Below are positions 7,404-15,178 of a stretch of 64,000 nucleotides of DNA, piece after piece. The DNA lies in contig NZ_WUMO01000006.1 of the NCBI RefSeq assembly GCF_009826975.1, positions 310,001 through 374,000 on the forward strand. Direction: 5' to 3'. Each line of letters begins with the position of its first letter. Within the stretch, counting starts at the first letter, position 1. The translations under genes and the position numbers were made by a program. Under the pieces are notes generated by a model. The model was not told where the DNA came from, did not search any database, and saw only the letters and a program-made list of their open reading frames with translations. Source of the stretch: Flavobacterium sp. HBTb2-11-1 (GTDB taxonomy: Bacteria; Bacteroidota; Bacteroidia; Flavobacteriales; Flavobacteriaceae).

Positions 7404-7931
7404 TTATTTTTTGCCTTTAGAAGCTTTCTTTAGGTCTGTACCGCCAGGAAGTTGCATTTTATCTGTTAATACCGAAATCTCGTTTAAGTCAAAATTACCA
7501 GTTAAAGATAGTAAAACAGTTTCATCATTTTTTGCACCGTCAACATACATTAAAAGTTCTCTTATCTGCGTGTCTGTAGCGCCAGATTTTACCATTATTC
7601 TAACGTTTTTTCCGCCATCATTTACTCGCATTAATTCTTCTAAACCGGCAGTTTTTACATATTTATCGGCAGTAGCTTTCATGTCGGCTTCGATTTTTGG
7701 ATTTTTAGTAGTAAATACTTTTAAGTAATCTAGTTTTTTGATTAGAGCAATATATTGCTGAGTCTCTTTATCAGAAGCATCAGTTTTTACTTTGCTCATT
7801 AAATCAAACATTTTTTTGTTTACAATTACTGAGGTTACATCATCCTGACCATCAAATTTGTCAAAAGCACTTTGTGCATAAAATGTGGTTGAAACGAATG
7901 CGAAGACTAAAGTTATAATGAAATTTCTCAT
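7404..7931 (-). CDS. DUF4252 domain secreted protein
   Basis: 175 residues with a cleavable signal peptide (first about 19 residues, ending FYAQSAF). The DUF4252 body includes VRIMVKSGATDTQIRELLMY near residue 110 and LLSLTGNFDLNEISVLTDKM near 140. It has a basic tail KKASKGKK. It is a paralogue of the next gene and shares its operon. Both are probable periplasmic outputs or sensors of the ECF system upstream. Confidence 0.75.
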   Translation of the reverse strand: MRNFIITLVFAFVSTTFYAQSAFDKFDGQDDVTSVIVNKKMFDLMSKVKTDASDKETQQYIALIKKLDYLKVFTTKNPKIEADMKATADKYVKTAGLEELMRVNDGGKNVRIMVKSGATDTQIRELLMYVDGAKNDETVLLSLTGNFDLNEISVLTDKMQLPGGTDLKKASKGKK

Positions 7932-7947
7932 GATTATTTTTGTTTAA

Positions 7948-8409
7948 TTACTGTTTAAAAATTTTGTTTTTTGATTGTTCATATTCCTTAATGTAGTGTA
8001 CACTTTCAATACCTACATTAACATTGTTTGATAATAAAGCCAAAGCTTTTTGAGTTGCTTTTAAGGCTTCTTCGGGATCATCGTAAGTTCCTAATTCTGC
8101 TTGCGAAGCTACTGCAGTAGTTTCATTTTTTTTGCTAACAAAAAAGTAAGTTCCGATTCCGAGCAAAACAACAGCAGAAGCTGCAATCGATAACCACGCC
8201 ACGTTTCGTTTCTTAGTTTGTAGTGGAATCTCATACGTCGATTTCTGTTCTCTTGCTTGAGAGAAATAGCCAAACATAGGTTTGTATTGCTCCAAATGCT
8301 GCGCAACATTTGATGAAGAAAAATATTCTTTTAATTGATTTTCTTCAGCAATAGAAGTTTCTCCCTGAAAGTATTTTTCTAATATATCTTCTATTTTATT
8401 TAGTTCCAT
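7948..8409 (-). CDS. putative anti-sigma factor, single-pass membrane protein
   Basis: 153 residues. The N-terminal 65 residues (LNKIEDILEKYFQGETSIAEE onward) are cytoplasmic and helical, as in zinc-less Bacteroidota anti-sigma proteins. One membrane helix lies at about 68-90. The periplasmic tail is about 60 residues. The gene start overlaps the sigma-factor stop by 14 bp. The role is inferred from order and topology, not from a strong domain match. Confidence 0.6.
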   Translation of the reverse strand: MELNKIEDILEKYFQGETSIAEENQLKEYFSSSNVAQHLEQYKPMFGYFSQAREQKSTYEIPLQTKKRNVAWLSIAASAVVLLGIGTYFFVSKKNETTAVASQAELGTYDDPEEALKATQKALALLSNNVNVGIESVHYIKEYEQSKNKIFKQ

Positions 8410-8905
8410 AAAGGTGTGTATTTGTCATTGATTCTCTAATTTTTTTTCTCGCTCTAGAAAGTGCCACTCGTATTGCTGTTTCGTTCATATTTACGATTTT
8501 GGCTATTTCTTCAAATTCATATTGTTCAACATCCCGAAGCTGAATTAATAGCTGCATTTGTTCGGGCATTTCGTTTATAATTTTTTCGACCCATTCTAAA
8601 CTATCTTGGTCTTCTAATTTCTTATCCAATTGAGGTTGCCGATCGGTAAAATTATTATGCACAATCTGCAGATTGCTGGCTCTTTTAGATTTCAGCTGAT
8701 CGAGACAATAATTTTTGGTCATGGTCATCGCCAATGCTTCGACGCTATTGTAGCTTTGCAGATTATCTTTTTTGTTCCATAATTTTACCATTACTTCCTG
8801 AGTGGCATCTTCTGCTTCTTCAGTGCTGGTAAGCAATCTTTTTGCCAGACGAAAAACTTTGTCTTTGAAAGGATTTATTAATTCTATAAATACAACTTGG
8901 TTCAT
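8396..8905 (-). CDS. ECF-family RNA polymerase sigma factor
   Basis: 169 residues. Region 2 is visible as KVFRLAKRLLTSTEEAEDATQEVMVKLW (about 16-45). Region 4 is visible as MPEQMQLLIQLRDVEQYEFEEIA and the helix-turn-helix NMNETAIRVALSRARKKIRE (about 113-160). It heads the operon with an anti-sigma-like protein and two DUF4252 proteins. An ECF-type promoter just upstream suggests autoregulation. Confidence 0.9.
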   Translation of the reverse strand: MNQVVFIELINPFKDKVFRLAKRLLTSTEEAEDATQEVMVKLWNKKDNLQSYNSVEALAMTMTKNYCLDQLKSKRASNLQIVHNNFTDRQPQLDKKLEDQDSLEWVEKIINEMPEQMQLLIQLRDVEQYEFEEIAKIVNMNETAIRVALSRARKKIRESMTNTHLYGTK

Positions 8906-8941
8906 TAATAATGATGGTTAATCGTTAGCTTATATATTCAA

Positions 8942-8970
8942 GACGAGGCACAATTATATTTGTTACAACA
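8942..8970 (-). promoter_or_regulatory. candidate ECF-type autoregulated promoter of the sigma operon
   Basis: Read on the minus strand: TGTTGTAACA (8970-8961), then CGTC (8945-8942), with 16 bp between the AAC and CGTC cores. An AAC-type -35 and a CGTC -10 at this spacing are the general ECF promoter form. The -35 block is also a perfect 10-bp palindrome. Confidence 0.5.
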
Positions 8971-9074
8971 AAAAATAAAATATTTTTTTATGTAAAAAAA
9001 TACTGCTTTTGTGACGAAGCTAAAACTAAAGATACTACTTTTACGTTTATTCAGAATATAGATAACTACACGAT

Positions 9075-10535
9075 ATGAAAACAACTTTAAAGAGTATACT
9101 TTTTCTCTTTTTATTCGCTTTTTCTTTACAGTCTTGTGAAGATCAGGATGATGTAGCTGCTCCGGCAGACTTGCAGATTAATAATTTTATATGGAGAGGA
9201 TTAAATGAGGTTTATTTGTGGCAACAGGATGTTCCAAATCTAGCTGATGGCCGTAATTTGCAACCAGATTTCGATCAGTTTTTAAGAGGATATTCTAAAC
9301 CAGAAGATTTGTTCGAAGATTTATTGAACAAACCTGTAAGCAAATATCCAAACGGAGATGCCATTGATCGTTTCAGCTGGATTGTTGACGATTATACTGT
9401 TCTAGAGCAGGAATTAAGCGGTGTTACAAAAAATAACGGTGTCGATTTTAGATTGAGCCGTGTGGCTTCAGGGTCTAATGATGTAGTAGGTTTTGTGCGA
9501 TATATTATTCCAAACTCTGACGCTTCTACAAAAGCTATTAAACGCGGTGATTTATTTACGAGTGTGAACGGAACAAAACTTACGGTTTCTAATTATCAGG
9601 AATTATTATTAAATCAGGATAGTTACACTTTAAATCTGGCAGATTACAATGGATCGAGTTATGTTTTGAATGGAAAGTCAGTTTCCTTGACTAAAACTGT
9701 TTTAGAAGAGAATCCTATTTTAATCAATAAAGTAATTACTTCTGGAAGCCATAAAATTGGTTATTTAATGTATAATGGTTTTTATCCTGGATATGATGAT
9801 AAATTGAATCAGGCTTTTGGCGAATTGAAATCGCAAGGGATTACAGATTTAGTTTTAGATCTTCGATACAATGGAGGAGGATCTGTTACCTCTTCAATAA
9901 GACTTTCTAGTATGCTTACAGGACAGTTCGATACTCAGATTTTTGCAAAAACGCAATTTAACAGTAAGTGGATGAAAGATATGACTGCTGAAGATTTGGA
10001 AAGTTTGAATTATAGATTTGTGAATAATATTGACGGAAAAGCATTAAACAGCTTAAATTTAACTACAGTCTATATTATTACAACTGCAAGTACAGCATCT
10101 GCCAGCGAATTGGTTATAAATGGTTTAAAGCCTTATATCAACGTAGTTCAGCTTGGAGAAACTACAACGGGTAAAAATGTTGGTTCGTATACGATTTATG
10201 ATTCCGAAACTTTATTTACTAAAAAAGGAATTAATCCAAATCATAAATATGCGATGCAGCCTCTAGTTTTTAAAATTTCTAATTCTGCCGGTTTTGGAGA
10301 TTACACGCAAGGTTTGCAGCCAACGTATCAGCAGTACGAAAGAGTAAGTACCTATGGAGTTTTAGGAGATCCTTCTGAACCTCTGCTTAATTTGGCGATT
10401 TCAAAAATTACAGGAACAACAGCCAAAAGAATTTTTGATGATTCTGCACCAAATACCCCTTATCTGACAGATTCAAAAATCATAAACGGATTAAGACACG
10501 GAATGTATTTTCAAGATATTCCGAAAGGACATTAA
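9075..10535 (+). CDS. S41-family (C-terminal-processing type) peptidase lipoprotein
   Basis: 486 residues with lipobox LQSC ending at Cys21. A PDZ-like segment lies at about 130-200 (GVDFRLS, then AIKRGDLFTSVNGTKLT). The S41 core begins near residue 225 (KIGYLMYNGF, LVLDLRYNGGGSVTSSIRL). The TASASE motif at 340-345 carries the nucleophilic serine region, and GETTTGKNVGS near 363 carries the lysine. It is expected at the periplasmic or outer membrane surface. It is divergent from the ECF operon; a TACTTTTACGT motif at 9036-9046 is shared with the rmuC upstream region. Confidence 0.88.
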   Translation: MKTTLKSILFLFLFAFSLQSCEDQDDVAAPADLQINNFIWRGLNEVYLWQQDVPNLADGRNLQPDFDQFLRGYSKPEDLFEDLLNKPVSKYPNGDAIDRFSWIVDDYTVLEQELSGVTKNNGVDFRLSRVASGSNDVVGFVRYIIPNSDASTKAIKRGDLFTSVNGTKLTVSNYQELLLNQDSYTLNLADYNGSSYVLNGKSVSLTKTVLEENPILINKVITSGSHKIGYLMYNGFYPGYDDKLNQAFGELKSQGITDLVLDLRYNGGGSVTSSIRLSSMLTGQFDTQIFAKTQFNSKWMKDMTAEDLESLNYRFVNNIDGKALNSLNLTTVYIITTASTASASELVINGLKPYINVVQLGETTTGKNVGSYTIYDSETLFTKKGINPNHKYAMQPLVFKISNSAGFGDYTQGLQPTYQQYERVSTYGVLGDPSEPLLNLAISKITGTTAKRIFDDSAPNTPYLTDSKIINGLRHGMYFQDIPKGH

Positions 10536-10556
10536 TCTAATAGGATATAAAAATAG

Positions 10557-10584
10557 AAAAGGCTTTCAGAAATGAAAGCCTTTT
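10557..10584. terminator. bidirectional terminator
   Basis: AAAAGGCTTTC pairs with GAAAGCCTTTT around AGAAAT. It lies between the convergent S41 and BtuG-like genes. Confidence 0.85.
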
Positions 10585-10619
10585 CCATAAAAAACAAAAA
10601 CTAATTTTAAAGTATAATA

Positions 10620-11654
10620 TTAATTATTAAAGTAGAATCCGTTTGAACCTACACCAACAGCTAATTCTTTTTGTAAAACTCCAGATAAATTATAGATAAA
10701 AGCTTTACTATCTTTATCAAATTTTGCATCGGCAATATAAATGCGGTTGTTTTCTACAGCAAAACCGTAAACGTAGCTCGCTGGCGAGTTTACAATTGCC
10801 GTAGTAGAAGGTGTTGTTGCATTGATATCCATAGCATAAACAGAGCTTCCAGCAGTATAATAGATTTTGTTGTCTTCAATATCCATAAAACCTAGACCAG
10901 CTAAGCTCTCTGGAAATGCAATTCTAGATATAGATTTATCAGACAGTTTTACTTTTACAATTTCACCTGATCCAGAATAAGGAGCTCTCAAAATAAATAA
11001 AGTTCCGTTTTCTTCTTCAATAGAATCTCCGCTAGAGCCAATTTCTACTGTTTCTATGGCCTTTGTTGCAATATTTACAATTAATAATTTAGTGCTGCTG
11101 TTAGGTTCTGTAATGTATAATTTGCCATTTTCTAAAATTAATCTGTTTGCAGTGGCATTTAATTCGATTTTTGATTCGACGGTATTAGTAGCCAGATTAA
11201 TTACAGCAACATAATCGTCAGTGTCTCCAGTTGCTGGATTGATATAAGAATATGTATTTGCATTTGTTACATACGCTTTTCCGTCTTTCACAACTCCGTA
11301 TCTTGGGTTTGCAAGACCAGAATCAATCTTTGCGATCAATTTAAAAGTATAACGGTTTACAACATTGATTACATTTGATCCTCCTGAAATGATGTATGCG
11401 CGATCTCCATCAAAAAAGATATTTTGCAGATATCCGCCAATTAAATCAGAACCGTTGGCAGAAGCATAAACATCTTTGGTAAAAGAGGTGAAATCATCGC
11501 TTGAGAAAGAAACGCTTCCGACATCTGAACTTCCTTCATTTAAAATAAAAAAACCATTGTCGTAAGCACCTTTAGGATCATCGTTGTCATCACTTGAACA
11601 AGAAGCGAATAATGAAATGCTTAACGCTATTAAAAGTAATTTACTAAACTTCAT
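10620..11654 (-). CDS. BtuG-like YncE-type beta-propeller lipoprotein
   Basis: 344 residues with lipobox FASC ending at Cys19, followed by SSDDNDD, an acidic run of the kind seen in surface-exposed Bacteroidota lipoproteins. The body consists of repeated four-strand units (for example AYIISGGSNVINVVNR, AYVTNANTYSYI, LYITEPNSSTKLLIVN, IYIADAKFDKDSK), consistent with a seven-bladed propeller. The gene is 3 bp downstream of the BtuB-like receptor and shares its cobalamin riboswitch. Bacteroides BtuG is a propeller lipoprotein that binds B12 for BtuB, so the same role is inferred. Confidence 0.75.
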   Translation of the reverse strand: MKFSKLLLIALSISLFASCSSDDNDDPKGAYDNGFFILNEGSSDVGSVSFSSDDFTSFTKDVYASANGSDLIGGYLQNIFFDGDRAYIISGGSNVINVVNRYTFKLIAKIDSGLANPRYGVVKDGKAYVTNANTYSYINPATGDTDDYVAVINLATNTVESKIELNATANRLILENGKLYITEPNSSTKLLIVNIATKAIETVEIGSSGDSIEEENGTLFILRAPYSGSGEIVKVKLSDKSISRIAFPESLAGLGFMDIEDNKIYYTAGSSVYAMDINATTPSTTAIVNSPASYVYGFAVENNRIYIADAKFDKDSKAFIYNLSGVLQKELAVGVGSNGFYFNN

Positions 11655-11657
11655 ATA

Positions 11658-13511
11658 TTAAAATTTTAAGGTTAAATACATATTGAAATTGCGACCAGGC
11701 ATTGGTCTGTTTTCTAGACTTTCGTAATCTTTATTGAAAAGATTTAAAACTTGAAAACCTACTTTGAAAGAATCTAAAAATTTTAGATCGTAATCGATTC
11801 CGATATTTGAAACCGTATAATCGTTAATGATTTCATCAGGATCGTTATCGGCTCTCGTGTAAACAAATCCGTTATAAAGGATTTGGTAATATGCGCTTAT
11901 TTTATCTCGAGAATACGAAACAGCTCCTGTAGCTTTATTGAATGGAACAAAAAAGATCTGATTTTTAGTTTTTTCATCTTGCGAAACCGTATAAGCATAG
12001 GTAGCGTTTACAGCAAAAATATTTTTGCCATAGCTTTTCTTCCAGCCCAATAGGGTTTCGGTTCCATAACTAATTACCTTATCTTGGTTTTGGGGAGTCC
12101 AAATTCCGTTTGTACCTGGAACCCATTGCAACATATCGGTAATTTTCATATAATAAAAATTCTGCGTCCAAGTCAGATTTTTGAATGTAAACACATTGCC
12201 AATTTCTCCCTGATAAGAGCTTTCAGGCTTTAAGTTTGGATTTCCTCCTTCATCCCAATACAAATCATTATAGGTTGGAATTCTGAAGTTTCGAGAAACA
12301 TTCAATTTCAGATTATACCAATCATTAAATTTATAAGAAGATCCTAAATTGAATAAAACAGGCGATTTGTAATTATTTGTAAATTCTTTTCTAATGCCCA
12401 ATTCGTTTTTCCAATTTGCGCCAAAATCTTGTCTGACTAATAAAGCGGCAGAACTGATTTCGCGAATATGGCTTCCAAAACTTGTTCCGTAACCGTTTGT
12501 TCTGCTATAGTCTGCAATTCCGTTTATGTGAGTTGATTTAAATAAATGATAATCGACATCAAGCTTTGTAATTAAGTTCTCGGTTTTTCCGTATGTATAA
12601 TTTTTTAAAGCGTTATTGGCAAAATACTGATAGTTTTCGAAAATATAAGCCGTTTTGAAATTGGTTTTTAGTTTACCATAAGTTCCATCATATTCCAAAA
12701 GATTTCTATTGAAACCGTTTATATATTTGCTTTTTGTTTCAGTTTCTGTAATCAACGAGGTGTTTCGATCAGTATTTGAAGTCTGGCTGTACAGTTTTAA
12801 AATATGGTTTTTGTTGAATTTATAGCCAACATTGGCACTAAGTGTAATAATATCGTATTGGCCATTTTGATTCCATCGCTGTTCGCCTCTCCAGGTATAT
12901 CGATTTAAATATTTATAATCGTTTGTCGAGCTGTTTTTAGAAAATCCGATTTGAGTACTCCACTTTTTGTTGGAAATAGCAGTTTTATAATTAATTCCAA
13001 TCGTATTAAAACTGCCGTAATCTAGTCTTAAATTATTCTCAAAACGATTATAAAATAACAGATCGTTATTTAAGTGTACGGTTCCTCCAACAGCACCGCT
13101 TCCGTAAATAACGCTTCCGCCACCAGCCTTTACGCTTACAGAATTATAATCGGAACCTGAAATAGTATTAAAATCCGTGCTTCCATTCATTTGAGAATTG
13201 ATGTTTATTCCATTCCAAATTACTGCCGTTTGAGAAGAAGTTGTCCCTCTGAACGAAACTGTAGAAAGCATTCCGCGTCCGTATTCTTTAAAATATAGAG
13301 TCGAATTGAAGTTTAATAAATCGGTTAAGAGCGCTTCGTTTTTATTGATTATAGAATCATTCAGTTTTAAAACGGATTGTGAAGCCGAGTAAGTCCTTAA
13401 ATTTTTGTCTGAAACAAAAACTTCTTTAAGACTGGTAATAGAATCGTTTTGCGCCAAAATAATCTGACACATCACAAATAAGCAAAAAGTAAAAAATCGT
13501 TTTATAGTCAT
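11658..13511 (-). CDS. btuB: TonB-dependent outer-membrane receptor, probably for cobalamin
   Basis: 617 residues with a signal peptide (ending ILAQ near residue 20). A plug domain follows (STLYFKEYGRGMLSTVSFRG, SSQTAVIWNGININSQMNG). The beta-barrel ends in an aromatic terminal strand (NFMYLTLKF-like). The length matches BtuB (about 594 in E. coli). A cobalamin riboswitch lies in its leader, and the gene is followed by the BtuG-like lipoprotein and preceded by cobamide synthesis genes. Substrate assignment rests on this context. Confidence 0.88.
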   Translation of the reverse strand: MTIKRFFTFCLFVMCQIILAQNDSITSLKEVFVSDKNLRTYSASQSVLKLNDSIINKNEALLTDLLNFNSTLYFKEYGRGMLSTVSFRGTTSSQTAVIWNGININSQMNGSTDFNTISGSDYNSVSVKAGGGSVIYGSGAVGGTVHLNNDLLFYNRFENNLRLDYGSFNTIGINYKTAISNKKWSTQIGFSKNSSTNDYKYLNRYTWRGEQRWNQNGQYDIITLSANVGYKFNKNHILKLYSQTSNTDRNTSLITETETKSKYINGFNRNLLEYDGTYGKLKTNFKTAYIFENYQYFANNALKNYTYGKTENLITKLDVDYHLFKSTHINGIADYSRTNGYGTSFGSHIREISSAALLVRQDFGANWKNELGIRKEFTNNYKSPVLFNLGSSYKFNDWYNLKLNVSRNFRIPTYNDLYWDEGGNPNLKPESSYQGEIGNVFTFKNLTWTQNFYYMKITDMLQWVPGTNGIWTPQNQDKVISYGTETLLGWKKSYGKNIFAVNATYAYTVSQDEKTKNQIFFVPFNKATGAVSYSRDKISAYYQILYNGFVYTRADNDPDEIINDYTVSNIGIDYDLKFLDSFKVGFQVLNLFNKDYESLENRPMPGRNFNMYLTLKF

Positions 13512-13548
13512 AATTTCTTCACTCTTTTTCCCGAGAGCTCGATAATTG

Positions 13549-13735
13549 TTACAAAGGCAGGTCTCCTGGCTCGCGTCTTGCTGTTTACCTTCCCATTCGC
13601 CGTGACGAACAGTGGTTTGTAGTTAACAGCAAGCATTCATTTGAACTTAGCTTACAGTTGCGGGTACAGCTCAAGAATTTACTTGATTCCCTTTTAATGT
13701 GTTTTTTAAAATAAAAACACAACCTTAATTTGCTG
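13549..13735 (-). promoter_or_regulatory. cobalamin (AdoCbl) riboswitch
   Basis: On the minus strand the leader contains AAAGGGAATC, GAGCTGTACCCGCAACTGTA, CCACTGTTCGTCACGGCGAA, TGGGAAGG and GAGCCAGGAGACCTGCC. These are the hallmark blocks of the cobalamin riboswitch, including the B12 box (GCCAGGAGACCTGCC). It precedes the receptor start at 13511 by about 40 bp, where it would shut off receptor and lipoprotein expression when B12 is plentiful. The outer limits of the aptamer are approximate. Confidence 0.95.
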
Positions 13736-13807
13736 CAAAGATAAAGTTAAAAATATTGAATATTCAAATTTGTTTTACGTTTCATTAAAAAATATAAACA
13801 ATTTTTA

Positions 13808-14341
13808 TTAAAAATCGATTTTTATAACTTGCCCGAAATCAACTTTGTTGCTGAAAGCATCCCTTAAAGGCAGTGAACTCTGATGGCATAAAATGCTTCT
13901 GATGATTCCGGCGTGAGCAACAATTATAATTGGCTGATTTGTTGTAGAAATGGCTTCAGATAAAAATTGACCAACTCTTTCATGGAGTTCTGCAAAAGAT
14001 TCTCCGTTTAAAACTTTAATATTTACAAAATCCTCCATCCACGGATTAAGTTCTTCTGACGGAATTTCGTTCCAGCTTTTTAATTCCCAATCGCCAAAAT
14101 TCATTTCTTTTAAACGCTCGTCTTCCTTATAAGAAACGGTTTTAATATTTTCTTGAATGTGTTTGGCTAAAATAACGCAACGCTTTAACGGACTAGAGAA
14201 AATAATTGCCTTCGAAGGAAGTTCAGAAATAATTCTGCCGAAAATTTCATCAAACGGAACTGCAATATCAACGTCTGATTGTCCGTAACAGATTCCTTTT
14301 TCGCAGATGGTTTCGGTATGACGAACTAGATAAATTTCCAT
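13808..14341 (-). CDS. cobC: alpha-ribazole phosphatase / histidine phosphatase
   Basis: 177 residues from the ATG at 14341, giving MEIYLVRHTET, the phosphohistidine motif RHTE right at the start as in the family. An upstream extension to 14401 would add 20 residues unlike any family start. FSSPLKRC near 68 and VAHAGIIRSI near 140 supply the other catalytic Arg/His. It removes phosphate from alpha-ribazole phosphate or adenosylcobalamin phosphate in the last steps of cobamide assembly. The start overlaps the cobS stop by 16 bp. Confidence 0.85.
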   Translation of the reverse strand: MEIYLVRHTETICEKGICYGQSDVDIAVPFDEIFGRIISELPSKAIIFSSPLKRCVILAKHIQENIKTVSYKEDERLKEMNFGDWELKSWNEIPSEELNPWMEDFVNIKVLNGESFAELHERVGQFLSEAISTTNQPIIIVAHAGIIRSILCHQSSLPLRDAFSNKVDFGQVIKIDF

Positions 14342-15123
14342 AAAAATAAAATGCTTAAATAAAAGACCACTTCGCATACCTGTTGTGTTGCTCCGAGACA
14401 ATCTCCAGTATAGCCATCAATCCATTTCTGGAAATAGCGAGCTAAAAAATATCGCGTTATAAAAACAGGAATTATGGCAAGAAGAAGTTTTAAATCGAAA
14501 CGAGAAAATACAATTAACGGAATTAATCCAAAAAAGAAAGAGCCAAAAACTTCTTTCCAAGTATATTGTTTTGCAATCGGTTTGCTTTTGCTCGAAGCAT
14601 CATCACGAGAATATTCATGCGTGAAAATAATGCTGATTGCTGCCAAGCGACTTATAGAATGCGCAGAAATAAATAAGAGAAAAATTTTAAAAACTGCCAT
14701 GTCATCATAAACTTGAAATATTATAATAGATTCTGAAAGCAATCTGAATTTTAATAAAAATAGCAAAACCAATCCAATTGCTCCATAGGCGCCAATCGCA
14801 CTATCTTTCATAATCATCAAGATTTTTTCTTTGGTCCAGCCTCCACCAAATCCATCACAGACATCAGCGAATCCGTCTTCATGAAATGCACCGGTAGTTA
14901 AAATAGAAGCAATAATCGCTAGTATAACAGCAATTTCTGATGAAAGAAATTGGGCAAATATAGAATAGGCCAAAAATGAAATAGTCCCAACAATCCATCC
15001 GATAAAAGGAAAATATCTCGTCGCTTTATTTAAATAATCTGGATGATGCGTAATGTTTTTTGGACATGGAATTCTGGTGTAAAACATTAAGCACGTGAAG
15101 AAAATGTGTAGTTCTTTTTTCAT
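14326..15123 (-). CDS. cobS: adenosylcobinamide-GDP ribazoletransferase
   Basis: 265 residues with five to six membrane helices. It opens with FFTCLMFYTRIPCP and continues with ARYFP-like and AFHEDGFADVCDGFGGGWTKEK segments (around 85-105), the DGxADxxDGxxGG motif of CobS/CobV. It joins adenosylcobinamide-GDP to alpha-ribazole at the inner membrane to finish the nucleotide loop. It lies between bluB-cobT and cobC in a same-strand cluster. Confidence 0.92.
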   Translation of the reverse strand: MKKELHIFFTCLMFYTRIPCPKNITHHPDYLNKATRYFPFIGWIVGTISFLAYSIFAQFLSSEIAVILAIIASILTTGAFHEDGFADVCDGFGGGWTKEKILMIMKDSAIGAYGAIGLVLLFLLKFRLLSESIIIFQVYDDMAVFKIFLLFISAHSISRLAAISIIFTHEYSRDDASSKSKPIAKQYTWKEVFGSFFFGLIPLIVFSRFDLKLLLAIIPVFITRYFLARYFQKWIDGYTGDCLGATQQVCEVVFYLSILFLWKFI

Positions 15124-15178
15124 TTATAAAATTGGTAATTGTAATTTTATGACTGTAAACTGAGACCGAGACTGAAAA

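Noticed and set aside
10620..13511. SusC/SusD-type glycan utilisation pair
   Set aside because: The receptor is too short for SusC, lacks the carboxypeptidase-regulatory-like N-domain, and sits behind a cobalamin riboswitch.
14342..14401. Upstream start for cobC
   Set aside because: Histidine phosphatases begin just before the RHTE motif; the extension is only the reverse reading of the cobS end.
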